From Prosthecomicrobium sp. N25 (GTDB lineage Bacteria > Pseudomonadota > Alphaproteobacteria > Rhizobiales > Ancalomicrobiaceae), in NCBI RefSeq assembly GCF_037203705.1, contig NZ_JBBCAT010000004.1:248001-312000 (forward strand): a DNA stretch of 64,000 nucleotides, read 5' to 3'. Below are positions 26,061 to 33,885 of the stretch, in pieces. The notes beneath the pieces are model-generated. The model ran no database searches. It saw nothing but the letters and a program-made list of their open reading frames with translations, and was not told the origin of the DNA. How positions within the stretch are numbered: position 1 is the stretch's first letter; every line of letters begins with the position of its first letter. The position numbers and the translations under genes are program-made.

Positions 26061-26822
26061 TCAGAGCTGCACGCCCTTGGTCAGGGCTCCGTCGATGACC
26101 AGGTTCGTGCCCGTGGTGAAGGACGAGGCGGGGCTCGCCAGGAACACGATGCCGCGGGCGATCTCCTCGGCGGTCGCCATGCGGCCGGTCGGGTTCAGGG
26201 ACAGGGCGGTCTTGAACAGGTCGGGGATGTTCTGCTCGATGTGCTGCCAGATGCCCTTGTCGAAATAGGTGTTGCCCGGCGACACCGCGTTGGCGCGGAT
26301 CATCTTCGGCGCGAGGCGGTAGGCGAGGCCCTGGGCGTAGTGGACGAGGGCGGCTTTGAAGGCGCCGTAGGCGGGTCCGGTGAAGTCGATCTCGCGGCCG
26401 GACACGCTGGAGATGACCGTGATCGAGGCGGACTTCGACTTCTCCAGGTAGGGCATGGCCGCGTTGACGGTGCGCACGGTGTGCATCATGTCGACGTTGA
26501 AGCCCTTCATCCAGGCGTCCTCGTCGTCGGCGACCGCGAGCGCGGAGACGTTGGCGACCACCATGTCGAGGCCGCCGAGAGCCTCGGCGGCGTCCTTCAC
26601 GAAGGTCTCGAGCGCGTCCTTGTCGGCGACGTCGAGGGCGCGGCCGAAGGCCTTGACGCCCTTCGCCTTCAGGGCCGCGACGGTCTCCTCGACCTCGCCG
26701 GCGTTGCGGGCGCAGACGGCCACGTTCGCGCCTTCGTCGGCGAAGAGGTCGGCGGCGCGGCGGCCGATGCCCTTGGTGCCTCCGGTGACGAGCGCGGAGA
26801 GGCCTTTCAGTCCGAGATCCAT
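26061..26822 (-). CDS. Short-chain dehydrogenase/reductase (SDR)
   Basis: A 253 aa classical SDR. The cofactor loop is TGGTKGIG (13-20), and Cys-Ala-Arg-Asn at the end of beta-2 favours NADP. The NAG motif is altered to NVS (91-93). Ser139 in ISSVSG, Tyr152 and Lys156 (YGAFK) complete the catalytic set. The C-terminus has the usual PEEIA-like GRMATAEEIARGIVFLASPAS and GTNLVIDGAL. Start ATG 26822. It lies 122 bases after the formamidase-type gene on the same strand, separated by a hairpin, and converges on the TMADH-like gene. Substrate unknown. Confidence 0.92.
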   Translation of the reverse strand: MDLGLKGLSALVTGGTKGIGRRAADLFADEGANVAVCARNAGEVEETVAALKAKGVKAFGRALDVADKDALETFVKDAAEALGGLDMVVANVSALAVADDEDAWMKGFNVDMMHTVRTVNAAMPYLEKSKSASITVISSVSGREIDFTGPAYGAFKAALVHYAQGLAYRLAPKMIRANAVSPGNTYFDKGIWQHIEQNIPDLFKTALSLNPTGRMATAEEIARGIVFLASPASSFTTGTNLVIDGALTKGVQL

Positions 26823-26897
26823 GGGGGCGTTCCTTGTCGAGGTCCGGCGGCTAGGGCCGGGTGTGTCGGGAAGAGGGGCGGTCGGCGCGGCCCGCGT

Positions 26898-26930
26898 CCG
26901 CCGCCGGTCAGGTCCGGCAGTCGGCGGCGG
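26898..26930 (-). terminator. Hairpin between formamidase-type gene and SDR gene
   Basis: CCGCCGCC at 26898-26905 pairs perfectly with GGCGGCGG at 26923-26930, just downstream of the formamidase-type stop on the minus strand. There is no T-run. It may attenuate read-through into the SDR gene. Confidence 0.35.
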
Positions 26931-26944
26931 GTGAATGCCGGCGG

Positions 26945-27934
26945 TCAGCCGCCGATGTAGGACTTCAGGATGGAGGCGCCGAGCGTGTATTTCGGGTCCA
27001 CCATGTTGCCCACGCGCAGGCGGCCGGCCTGGGTGCAGAGGAAGTAGGCCTCGGACTCCTCGAAGCCGTAGTCGCTCGCAAGCCACCGGATGAGGTCCCG
27101 GTAGGCCATGCGGGCGGCGTCCTCCATGGGGCGCGCGGAGCCGATGCTCATGATGAAGTCGGCGGTCTCGAGCCGGACGCCGGGGATCGACCAGCCCTTG
27201 ATCAGGTCCACCTGGACGGTGGCGTAGGCCGGGATCTCGACCGCGACGCCGCAGAGCTCGCCGTCGCCCTGCCGGCCGTGGCAGTCGCCGAGGTAGAGGT
27301 AGGCGTCCTTCAGGTTGACGGGGAAGTAGACCACGGCCCCGGGTCCGACGTCCGGCAGGTCCATATTGCCGCCCCAGTAGTCGGGCTGCAGCGACGATAC
27401 CGCCTCGATTTCGGGGCTGACGCCGAGCGTGCCGATGAAGGGCTCGTAGGGCAGGGTGACCCGGTCGGAGAACTTCACGCCGGCGCGGGTCACCTCCATC
27501 TTCTTCACGCGCTCGGGGATGGGCGCGTTGAGCATGGCGGTGGTCGGCGTGGCGACGAGGCCGCCGAACTCGGGGATCAGCGCGGTGGTGCCGGCCGGCT
27601 GCGGGCCGCGGGGCTCGATGTCGAGGATGTGGACGGCGAGCACGTCGCCCTTCTCGGCGCCTTCCACGGCGACCGGCCCGCATTGCGGGTTGACGAAGGG
27701 CATGTTCAGCACGCGCGACGGCATGTCGGCTTCGGTCTTGATGGCGCCCCCGAAGGCGTCGTGGGTCTCGGCGCGCACGACGTCGCCCGGGCGGATCCTG
27801 AGCACCGGGTCCGCGTAGGGGCCGTAGACGTAGCGATATTGGCCCTGCACCGCCTCGGTCAGCTCGTGCGTGGCCCCGCGCACCCCGCGTGCGACCCCGC
27901 GCCGGCCCATGTAGGACGTCCCGATCCAGCTCAT
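26945..27934 (-). CDS. Acetamidase/formamidase-family amidohydrolase
   Basis: The 329 aa protein belongs to the FmdA/AmdA family, which hydrolyses formamide, acetamide or similar short amides to ammonia and the acid. Family features include PVLRIRPGDVVRAETHDAFGG, the NPQCGPVAVEGAEKGDVLAVHI block, YLGDCHGRQGDGELCGVAVE with metal-binding acidic and histidine residues, and TADFIMSIGSARPMEDAARMA. Length is slightly short compared with 400-residue formamidases and closer to acetamidases. It follows the ABC transporter genes by 81 bases on the same strand, suggesting that the transported compound carries or yields an amide. Confidence 0.88.
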   Translation of the reverse strand: MSWIGTSYMGRRGVARGVRGATHELTEAVQGQYRYVYGPYADPVLRIRPGDVVRAETHDAFGGAIKTEADMPSRVLNMPFVNPQCGPVAVEGAEKGDVLAVHILDIEPRGPQPAGTTALIPEFGGLVATPTTAMLNAPIPERVKKMEVTRAGVKFSDRVTLPYEPFIGTLGVSPEIEAVSSLQPDYWGGNMDLPDVGPGAVVYFPVNLKDAYLYLGDCHGRQGDGELCGVAVEIPAYATVQVDLIKGWSIPGVRLETADFIMSIGSARPMEDAARMAYRDLIRWLASDYGFEESEAYFLCTQAGRLRVGNMVDPKYTLGASILKSYIGG

Positions 27935-28015
27935 ACTTGCGGTCCCCGTGAGCTCTGTGAAAACACGTAGGCTAGAGTGGCGCAGGGGAACGGCGGCGGC
28001 AAGGGGCGCGTCCGG

Positions 28016-30079
28016 CTATTCCGCCGCCGCGCCCGCGGCCTCCTGGAGGATCGGCTCCACGCGCCGGAGGTCGTCCAGGGGGATGTGGCAGAAGATCGTG
28101 TGGCCCTCGCCGGCGTCGCGGGCCGGCGGCGGGGTGGTGTCGCAGACGGGGCCGACCTTGCGGGGGCAGCGGCCGGCGAAGCGGCAGCCGGGAGGGACGT
28201 CGATCGGGCTCGGGATCTCGCCCTTCAGGCGGATGCGCTTCTGGGTGACGGTCGGGTCGGCGACGGGGACCGCGGAGAGGAGCGCCTCGGTGTAGGGGTG
28301 GTAGGGTGGGTCGAACAGGCGGGCGACCGGGCCCTGCTCCATGACGCGGCCGAGGTACATGACGACGACGCTGTCGGCGAGATGGCGGACGAGCGCGAGG
28401 TCGTGGCTGATGAAGACGATCGTGGTGCCCTTCTCGGCCTGGATCTGTAGGAGGAGGTTGACGATCGCGGCCTGGACGGAGACGTCGAGGGCGGAGACCG
28501 GCTCGTCGGCGACCAGGATGGCGGGGTCGGCCGCGAAGGCGCGGGCGATGGCGACGCGCTGCTTCTGGCCGCCGGACAGGCGCACGGGGCGCTGGCGCTT
28601 CAGGGCGCGCGGCAGGCGGACCATATCGAACAGGCGGTCGATGCGGGCGTCGATCTCCGCGGCGGTCGCCTTGCCGCCGAACTTGCGCAGCACGCGGGCG
28701 ATCGGGAAGCCCGCGCTGTGGGAGGGGTTCAGCGTCGCGTCCGGGTTCTGGAAGACCATCTGGATCTCGGCCAGCTGCTCGGGCGTGCGCTGGCGGGCGC
28801 TCTTGGCGCCGAGATCGTCGCCGAGGACCACGAGACGGCCGCCGGTCGCGGGCTGCAGGCCGGAGAGGACGCGGGCGAAGGTCGACTTGCCCGAGCCGGA
28901 CTCGCCCACGATGGCGATGATCTCGCCCCGGCGGGCCGAGAAGGTGAGGTCGTCGTTGGCGATGAGCTTGCGCGCGCGGGCCGAGAAGGAGAAGGCGGGC
29001 CGGCCGAGGTCGTAGGTCTTCGACAGGTGCTCGGCGGCGAGCACGGTCTCGAGGCCGGGGCGGACCGGGTGGACGGCGCCGGCCTCGCCGCTCTCGAAGG
29101 CCTCGACCTCGGCGTGGCGGACGCAGCGGACCCGGTGCTCCGCCGCGACGCGCTCCTCCGGCACCGGACGGTCGCAGCGCCCGGCCGTGAAGCCGGCGCA
29201 GCGGGGCCCGAAGCCGCAGCCCTGCGGGCGACGGGCGAGGCCGGGGGGCTGGCCCGGGATCGGCAGGAAGGAGGTCGTGTGCTTGTCGCCGCCGAGATGG
29301 GGCACGCAGGCCATCAGGCGGCGCGTGTAGGGGTGGCGCGGCCCGGCGAAGATCTCCCGGACGGGGGCTTCCTCGACGAGGTCGCCGAGGTACATGACGC
29401 CGACGCGCTCGCAGACCTTGGCGACGACGCCGAGGTTGTGGGTGATGTAGAGGAGGGCGGTGCCGAACTTTTCCCGGAGCTCGCCGACGAGGTCGAGCAC
29501 GGCGGCCTCGACCGTGACGTCGAGGCCCGTCGTCGGCTCGTCGAGCAGGAGGAGCTTGGGATTGGCGAGGAGCGCCATGGCGATGACCACGCGCTGCTTC
29601 TGGCCGCCGGACATCTGATGCGGGTAGCGCTCCATGACGCTGTCGGGGTCGGGCAGGTGCACGTCGCGCAGGATGCGGCGGGTGGCCTCGCGCGCGCCGG
29701 CGGCGTCGAGGCCGGCGTGCAGCATGGGGACTTCCATCAGCTGCCGGCCGATCTTCATGGTCGGGTTCAGGGCGGCGTTGGGGTCCTGGTAGACCATCGA
29801 GACGCCGCGGCCGCGCACCTTGCGCAAGACCTCCGGCGACGCCTTGGCGAGGTCCTGGCCGTCGAACAGGATCCGGCCCCCGGCGATCCGGCCGGTCTGG
29901 CCGAGGTGGCCCATGATGGCCATCAGGAGGGTGGACTTGCCGCAGCCGGACTCGCCGACGAGGCCGTAGCTCTCGCCCGGACCGATCGACAGCGTGAGGT
30001 CGGGGATCGCCGTCACCACCCCGGAGGCGGAGTGGTACTGGACCTTCAGGTTCTCCAGGGCGAGGAGCGGCGCCGCCAT
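28016..30079 (-). CDS. Fused double ATP-binding subunit of a peptide/nickel-type ABC transporter (DppD-DppF-like)
   Basis: Two complete ATPase domains in one 687 aa chain. The first has Walker A GESGCGKST (residues 42-50), signature MSGGQKQRVVIA and Walker B LLLLDEPTTGLDVT. The second has Walker A GESGSGKST (near 391), signature LSGGQKQRVAIA and DEPVSALDVS. Each is followed by an oligopeptide-transporter C-terminal cysteine region (GCGFGPRCAGF; GCRFAGRCPRK). It energises uptake through the two permeases encoded just upstream (4-base gap). The fusion of DppD and DppF types is known in rhizobia. Substrate could be a peptide, opine, glutathione or betaine-like compound. Confidence 0.95.
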   Translation of the reverse strand: MAAPLLALENLKVQYHSASGVVTAIPDLTLSIGPGESYGLVGESGCGKSTLLMAIMGHLGQTGRIAGGRILFDGQDLAKASPEVLRKVRGRGVSMVYQDPNAALNPTMKIGRQLMEVPMLHAGLDAAGAREATRRILRDVHLPDPDSVMERYPHQMSGGQKQRVVIAMALLANPKLLLLDEPTTGLDVTVEAAVLDLVGELREKFGTALLYITHNLGVVAKVCERVGVMYLGDLVEEAPVREIFAGPRHPYTRRLMACVPHLGGDKHTTSFLPIPGQPPGLARRPQGCGFGPRCAGFTAGRCDRPVPEERVAAEHRVRCVRHAEVEAFESGEAGAVHPVRPGLETVLAAEHLSKTYDLGRPAFSFSARARKLIANDDLTFSARRGEIIAIVGESGSGKSTFARVLSGLQPATGGRLVVLGDDLGAKSARQRTPEQLAEIQMVFQNPDATLNPSHSAGFPIARVLRKFGGKATAAEIDARIDRLFDMVRLPRALKRQRPVRLSGGQKQRVAIARAFAADPAILVADEPVSALDVSVQAAIVNLLLQIQAEKGTTIVFISHDLALVRHLADSVVVMYLGRVMEQGPVARLFDPPYHPYTEALLSAVPVADPTVTQKRIRLKGEIPSPIDVPPGCRFAGRCPRKVGPVCDTTPPPARDAGEGHTIFCHIPLDDLRRVEPILQEAAGAAAE

Positions 30080-30083
30080 CCCG

Positions 30084-30968
30084 TCAGTCCTTCAGCGAGA
30101 GTTCGCGGATGCCGTCGGCGAGGAGGTTGAAGCCGAGCACCAGGGTGACGATGGCGATGGCCGGGAAGAGGGCCATGTGCGGGTTCACCGACATCATGGT
30201 GTTGGCCTCCTTGACCATCGTGCCCCAGTCCGGATCGGGCGGCGGCAGGCCGAGGCCGAGGAAGCCGAGGATGCCCATGGTGATGATGGTGTAGCCGACG
30301 CGCAGGCAGAAGTCCGTGATGAGCGGGCCCCGGCAGTTGGGCAGGAGCTCGACGAACATGATGTAGAGCGCGCTCTCGCGGCGGAGTTCGGCGGCGGCGA
30401 CGTAGTCGAGGTGGCGCTGCTCCAGCGTCAGGCCGCGCACGATGCGGGCGATGCCGGGGCCGGAGGCGAGCACGACGGCCAACATGATGTTCAGGATGGA
30501 CGGTCCGATGGTCGAGATCAGGATGACGTAGAGGATGATGATCGGGAAGGACAGGATGACGTCGCCGGCCCGGCTGATCACGGCGTCGACCTTGCCGCCG
30601 TAGTAGCCGGCCATCAGGCCCAGGGGACAGCCGACGAGGTAGGCGCAGACGGCGGCGAGGGGGGCGACGGTCAGCACCCGGCGGGCGCCCCAGATGATGC
30701 GCGAGAGGATGTCGCGGCCCTTGGTGTCGATGCCGAGCCAATGTTCGGCGGAGGGCCCCGGCTTGGCGAAGGCGAGGAGGTCGGGCTTGTTGGGCGGATG
30801 CAGCGGCAGCCAGGGCGCCGCGATCGCCAGCACGACCCAGACGAGCACGATGGCGAGGCCCACCATGGCGACCGGGGAGGTCGGCAGCCTGCGCAGGAGG
30901 CCGGGCGGGGTTTCGATCTTCTCGGCGGCCCGGGCAGCCGCGGTGCCGGTGGTGTCGGTCGCGGTCAT
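30084..30968 (-). CDS. ABC transporter permease, DppC-like
   Basis: A 294 aa inner-membrane permease. One N-terminal helix (MVGLAIVLVWVVLAIAAPWLP) is followed by the BPD_transp_1 domain with five helices. The coupling EAA-type loop is YVAAAELRRESALYIMFVELLPNC. The conserved GxDxxGRD segment appears as LGIDTKGRDILSRIIWG. The start at ATG 30968 overlaps the preceding permease stop as ATGA (30965-30968), showing translational coupling. Residues DPDWGTMV and GFNLLADGIREL near the end are family hallmarks. Confidence 0.95.
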   Translation of the reverse strand: MTATDTTGTAAARAAEKIETPPGLLRRLPTSPVAMVGLAIVLVWVVLAIAAPWLPLHPPNKPDLLAFAKPGPSAEHWLGIDTKGRDILSRIIWGARRVLTVAPLAAVCAYLVGCPLGLMAGYYGGKVDAVISRAGDVILSFPIIILYVILISTIGPSILNIMLAVVLASGPGIARIVRGLTLEQRHLDYVAAAELRRESALYIMFVELLPNCRGPLITDFCLRVGYTIITMGILGFLGLGLPPPDPDWGTMVKEANTMMSVNPHMALFPAIAIVTLVLGFNLLADGIRELSLKD

Positions 30969-31978
30969 GAGAGCCTGATCTGCGGGTTGAGGAGCGCGTA
31001 GCCGATGTCGCTGACGAACTGGGTGGCGACCGCGACCGTCAGCGCGATCAGCGTCGCGGCCTCGATCAGCTGGATGTCGCCGAACAGCGAGGCCTCCAGG
31101 ATCATGCGCCCGAAGCCCGGATAGGCGAAGACCATCTCGGTGACGACCACGCCGGAAATCAGGAAGTTGATCTGCAGCAGGATCACCGTGAAGGGCGCGA
31201 TCATGGCGTTGCGCACGCCATGGCGGACCACCACGGACCGGAAGGAGAGGCCCTTCAGGAGGGCGGTGCGGATGTAGGGCTTGTTCATCACCTCGGCCAT
31301 GGAGCCGCGCACCATGCGGACCACGTAGCCGGTGTCGTAGAGGACGAGGACCGCGACGGGCAGGATCAGCTGGCTCCAGATCGGCCAGCCGGAGGCGGTG
31401 TCGAGAGGGCTGGTGCCGGGCAGCCATTTCAGGCCGACGACGAAGATGGCGACCAGGAAGACGCCGGAAGCGAATTCGGGAATCGACGTCGTGACGATGC
31501 CGAAGACGGAGATGGTGCGGTCGAGCACGCTGCCCTCCCGCATGCCGGCGAGGATGCCGAGGGCGAGCGACAGCGGGACGATCAGCGCGAAGGCGAGGCC
31601 CGCGAGCAGGCCGGTGTTGGCGAGCCGCTTCCAGATGACGTCGTTGACCGGCACCTTGTAGAGCGTCGAGTAGCCGAAGTTGCCGAAGTAGCGGTCGCCG
31701 CGCGGGTCCTTGAAGTCGAGGCCGAGTTCCGGGTCCTGCAGGGGGTCCGCCTTCAGGCCAAGCAGCACGCCGAGCCAGCGGCCGTAGCGAACCACCAGGG
31801 GGTCGTTGAGGCCGAGCTTGCGGTAGAGGAGGTCGACGCTCTCCTGGGGGGCATAGGGGCCGAGCGTCTTGCGGGCGACGTTGCCGGGGGAGAACTCGGT
31901 GACGGTGAAGACGAGGAAGGAGGCCGCCAGGAGCGTCAGCGCAAGCGACAGGAACTTCTTGGCGACGGCTTCAAGCAT
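30965..31978 (-). CDS. ABC transporter permease, DppB-like
   Basis: A 337 aa permease partner of the DppC-like subunit. TM1 (LALTLLAASFLVFTVTEFSPG) starts close to the N-terminus, and the long periplasmic loop typical of DppB follows. The coupling loop reads YIRTALLKGLSFRSVVVRHGVRNA, and FAYPGFGRMILEAS lies near the C-terminus. I chose ATG 31978 (MLEAVAKK). An in-frame start at 32017 adds 13 proline-rich residues. It is the first gene of an operon dppB-dppC-dppDF followed by the formamidase-type and SDR genes. A solute-binding protein of the same family is encoded separately at 33886-35556. Confidence 0.93.
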   Translation of the reverse strand: MLEAVAKKFLSLALTLLAASFLVFTVTEFSPGNVARKTLGPYAPQESVDLLYRKLGLNDPLVVRYGRWLGVLLGLKADPLQDPELGLDFKDPRGDRYFGNFGYSTLYKVPVNDVIWKRLANTGLLAGLAFALIVPLSLALGILAGMREGSVLDRTISVFGIVTTSIPEFASGVFLVAIFVVGLKWLPGTSPLDTASGWPIWSQLILPVAVLVLYDTGYVVRMVRGSMAEVMNKPYIRTALLKGLSFRSVVVRHGVRNAMIAPFTVILLQINFLISGVVVTEMVFAYPGFGRMILEASLFGDIQLIEAATLIALTVAVATQFVSDIGYALLNPQIRLS

Positions 31979-32269
31979 CGATCGGCCCGGCCTCGGCGCA
32001 GCCGGAGGCGGCGGCACCCGCCTTCAGCATAGACCGCCCGTTTCCGGCCGTGGTGTCCTCAAACCGACGTGCGAGGCGACGCCGGCCGGATTTCTCGCGC
32101 CCTTGACCTTCGGGAAGACAGGCGCGGTCCGGATAGTCTATAGAGTCTCGAGGAACGGGAGGCCGGCGGGAGCGTGCCAGGGCAGGGGTATCGGCGCCCG
32201 ATCTTGGTAAATCAGTCACGTCTTCCGCGGATGATGGAACGGGCACTCGGGGAGGAGCAGGCGTTCGGC

Positions 32270-32947
32270 ATGCCAATCGGACCGGATCGGATCGCAGGAG
32301 GGCTCCTGGTCCTGCTCTTCGGGGCGGGCGGTGCGGCCCTGACCGGGGAGGCGCGCGCGCAGTCGGCGGCCGAGCCGCCGCGCGTGGGGACCGCCGACCT
32401 CCTGTCGCCGACGCCCGTGGCGGCCGAGCCGGTCTGGGGCGCCGCCGTCTTCCTCGGCGCGTCCGGCGGCGGGGCCGACCTGCACGTGCTCGCCTACAAG
32501 CCCTGGCACATCGATCCGTCGGACCATGTCTTCGCCGGGACGGCCGTCAGCCGCCGGCTCGCCCGGTTCTGGACGGACTTCACGGTGGAGGCGGAGGTCG
32601 GGGCCGGGCAGCGGGTCGGCAACCGCTACCACGCCAGCGAGGCCTGGGTGGCGGGCTACCTGCGCTACGACGGCTTCCCCTGGAACCGGTTCGTCAAGAC
32701 GTCGGTCGCCTTCTCCACCGGCCTCAACATCATCGACAACCTGCCCAGCGAGGAGACGCGCCGGGCCGACAAGCACCATTCCCACCTCCTGCACTACTTC
32801 TCGCCGGAGGTGACCTTCGCGCTTCCCGAGGCGCCGAACCACGAACTCGTGGTGCGCTTCCAACACCGCTCGGGCGTGTTCGGCACGTTCAACGGGGTCT
32901 GGGGCGGGTCCAACGTGGTGGCGGTGGGGTACCGGTATCGGTGGTGA
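32270..32947 (+). CDS. PagL-like outer-membrane beta-barrel protein
   Basis: This 225 aa secreted protein is a paralog of the partial gene at the left edge. The signal peptide is about residues 8-33, ending ARAQS. Aromatic/polar alternation fits an eight-stranded barrel, and the chain ends in the outer-membrane-type YRYRW. QHRSG supplies an H-x-S pair at the place of the PagL catalytic His/Ser. Start ATG 32270 was chosen for GGAGGAG about 12 bases upstream and the signal peptide; in-frame starts at 32174 and 32231-32234 would bury the signal. If it is a lipid A deacylase it would trim the 3-position acyl chain; the missing clear Glu makes that tentative. Confidence 0.72.
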   Translation: MPIGPDRIAGGLLVLLFGAGGAALTGEARAQSAAEPPRVGTADLLSPTPVAAEPVWGAAVFLGASGGGADLHVLAYKPWHIDPSDHVFAGTAVSRRLARFWTDFTVEAEVGAGQRVGNRYHASEAWVAGYLRYDGFPWNRFVKTSVAFSTGLNIIDNLPSEETRRADKHHSHLLHYFSPEVTFALPEAPNHELVVRFQHRSGVFGTFNGVWGGSNVVAVGYRYRW

Positions 32948-32953
32948 GCGCCG

Positions 32954-33691
32954 TCAGGCCCCCGCGAGCCAGGATCGCGGCCACAGGGGCCAGTATCTGG
33001 CGGAGACGCGGGCTTGCAGCCAGGGGCTGAGCCCGATCAGAATGATTCCGATCGAAAAGAGGCACCAGACCGCCGGCCATTCATTGGGATTGTCGGTCAG
33101 CATGTTGGCGAGGATCGGGCCCGCGAGGGCGTGTATCAGCACGAACCGCCAGGCACCGTAGAGCGCAGGCACCAAAAAGACGGCGATCATGTAGGTCGGA
33201 AAGGTCAATCGAAGTCCGGCCGGCTGGGCCATACCCAGGAGGTCGTTGTAGGGAATGTTCCACGCGATATGCCAGTTGCCGGCCACCAGGCACAGCGGCG
33301 ATCCGCAGAGGACGTCCCCCGGGCGGCATTGCCCCGCCCAGGCGAAGGGGTAGAGCTGCATCAGCATGACGGTCGCCGAGAGGCACGCGATGATGTAGAC
33401 CGCCGGTGCGACGCGCCGGCGGACCTCGGCCGGTACCAGTTCCATCGCGAAGGCGTTGATGACGAGCGGCTGGAAGGCGATGTGCAGATAGGAGAGCAGG
33501 GTGACCGACTGGTTCAGCGGGTCGCCGCACTGCCCGACCACGCCGTAGCCCGCCGCTTGCAGCGCTTCCATGATGGTGAAATAGCCAAACGCCACCGGGA
33601 TCGCCGGACGTGACCGGCGCCGCAGGGCGACGACCGTCGCGGCGGATCCCGCGACCACCATGGCGACCGACGCGGAGAAGGACCAGCACAT
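32954..33691 (-). CDS. Integral membrane protein, DUF5765-like
   Basis: A 245 aa protein with seven hydrophobic segments and cysteines near the start (MCWSFSAS). FGYFTIMEALQAAGY, QCGDPLNQSVTLLSYLHIAFQPLVINAFAME and LTFPTYMIAVFLVPALYG match my recollection of the DUF5765 family, whose function is unknown. It converges on the PagL-like gene with a six-base gap. It lies downstream of the solute-binding protein gene but behind that gene's strong terminator, so it is probably expressed on its own. Confidence 0.75.
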   Translation of the reverse strand: MCWSFSASVAMVVAGSAATVVALRRRSRPAIPVAFGYFTIMEALQAAGYGVVGQCGDPLNQSVTLLSYLHIAFQPLVINAFAMELVPAEVRRRVAPAVYIIACLSATVMLMQLYPFAWAGQCRPGDVLCGSPLCLVAGNWHIAWNIPYNDLLGMAQPAGLRLTFPTYMIAVFLVPALYGAWRFVLIHALAGPILANMLTDNPNEWPAVWCLFSIGIILIGLSPWLQARVSARYWPLWPRSWLAGA

Positions 33692-33833
33692 CGAGGCTCT
33701 CCCGACCCCGGTTTTGCCTGATGCGATGGGGGCTCCGTCATCCTAGTGGATTCTGAATGTCTTGCACCGTCCGGGTTTCGGGTCGGCTCCGGGCAACGGG
33801 CCTGGCCGCTCCGCGTGCCCGGCCCTGAAAACA

Positions 33834-33867
33834 GGAGCGCCGCGGTGCCAAGGCACCGCGGCGCTCC
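33834..33867 (-). terminator. Intrinsic terminator of the solute-binding protein gene
   Basis: A perfect 16-bp stem (33834-33849 with 33852-33867) and a two-base loop lie 19 bases after the gene's stop. On the minus strand the stem is followed by CTGTTTTC. The long GC-rich stem plus T-run is a convincing rho-independent terminator. Confidence 0.8.
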
Positions 33868-33885
33868 CGAACCCGACGGGGACGA

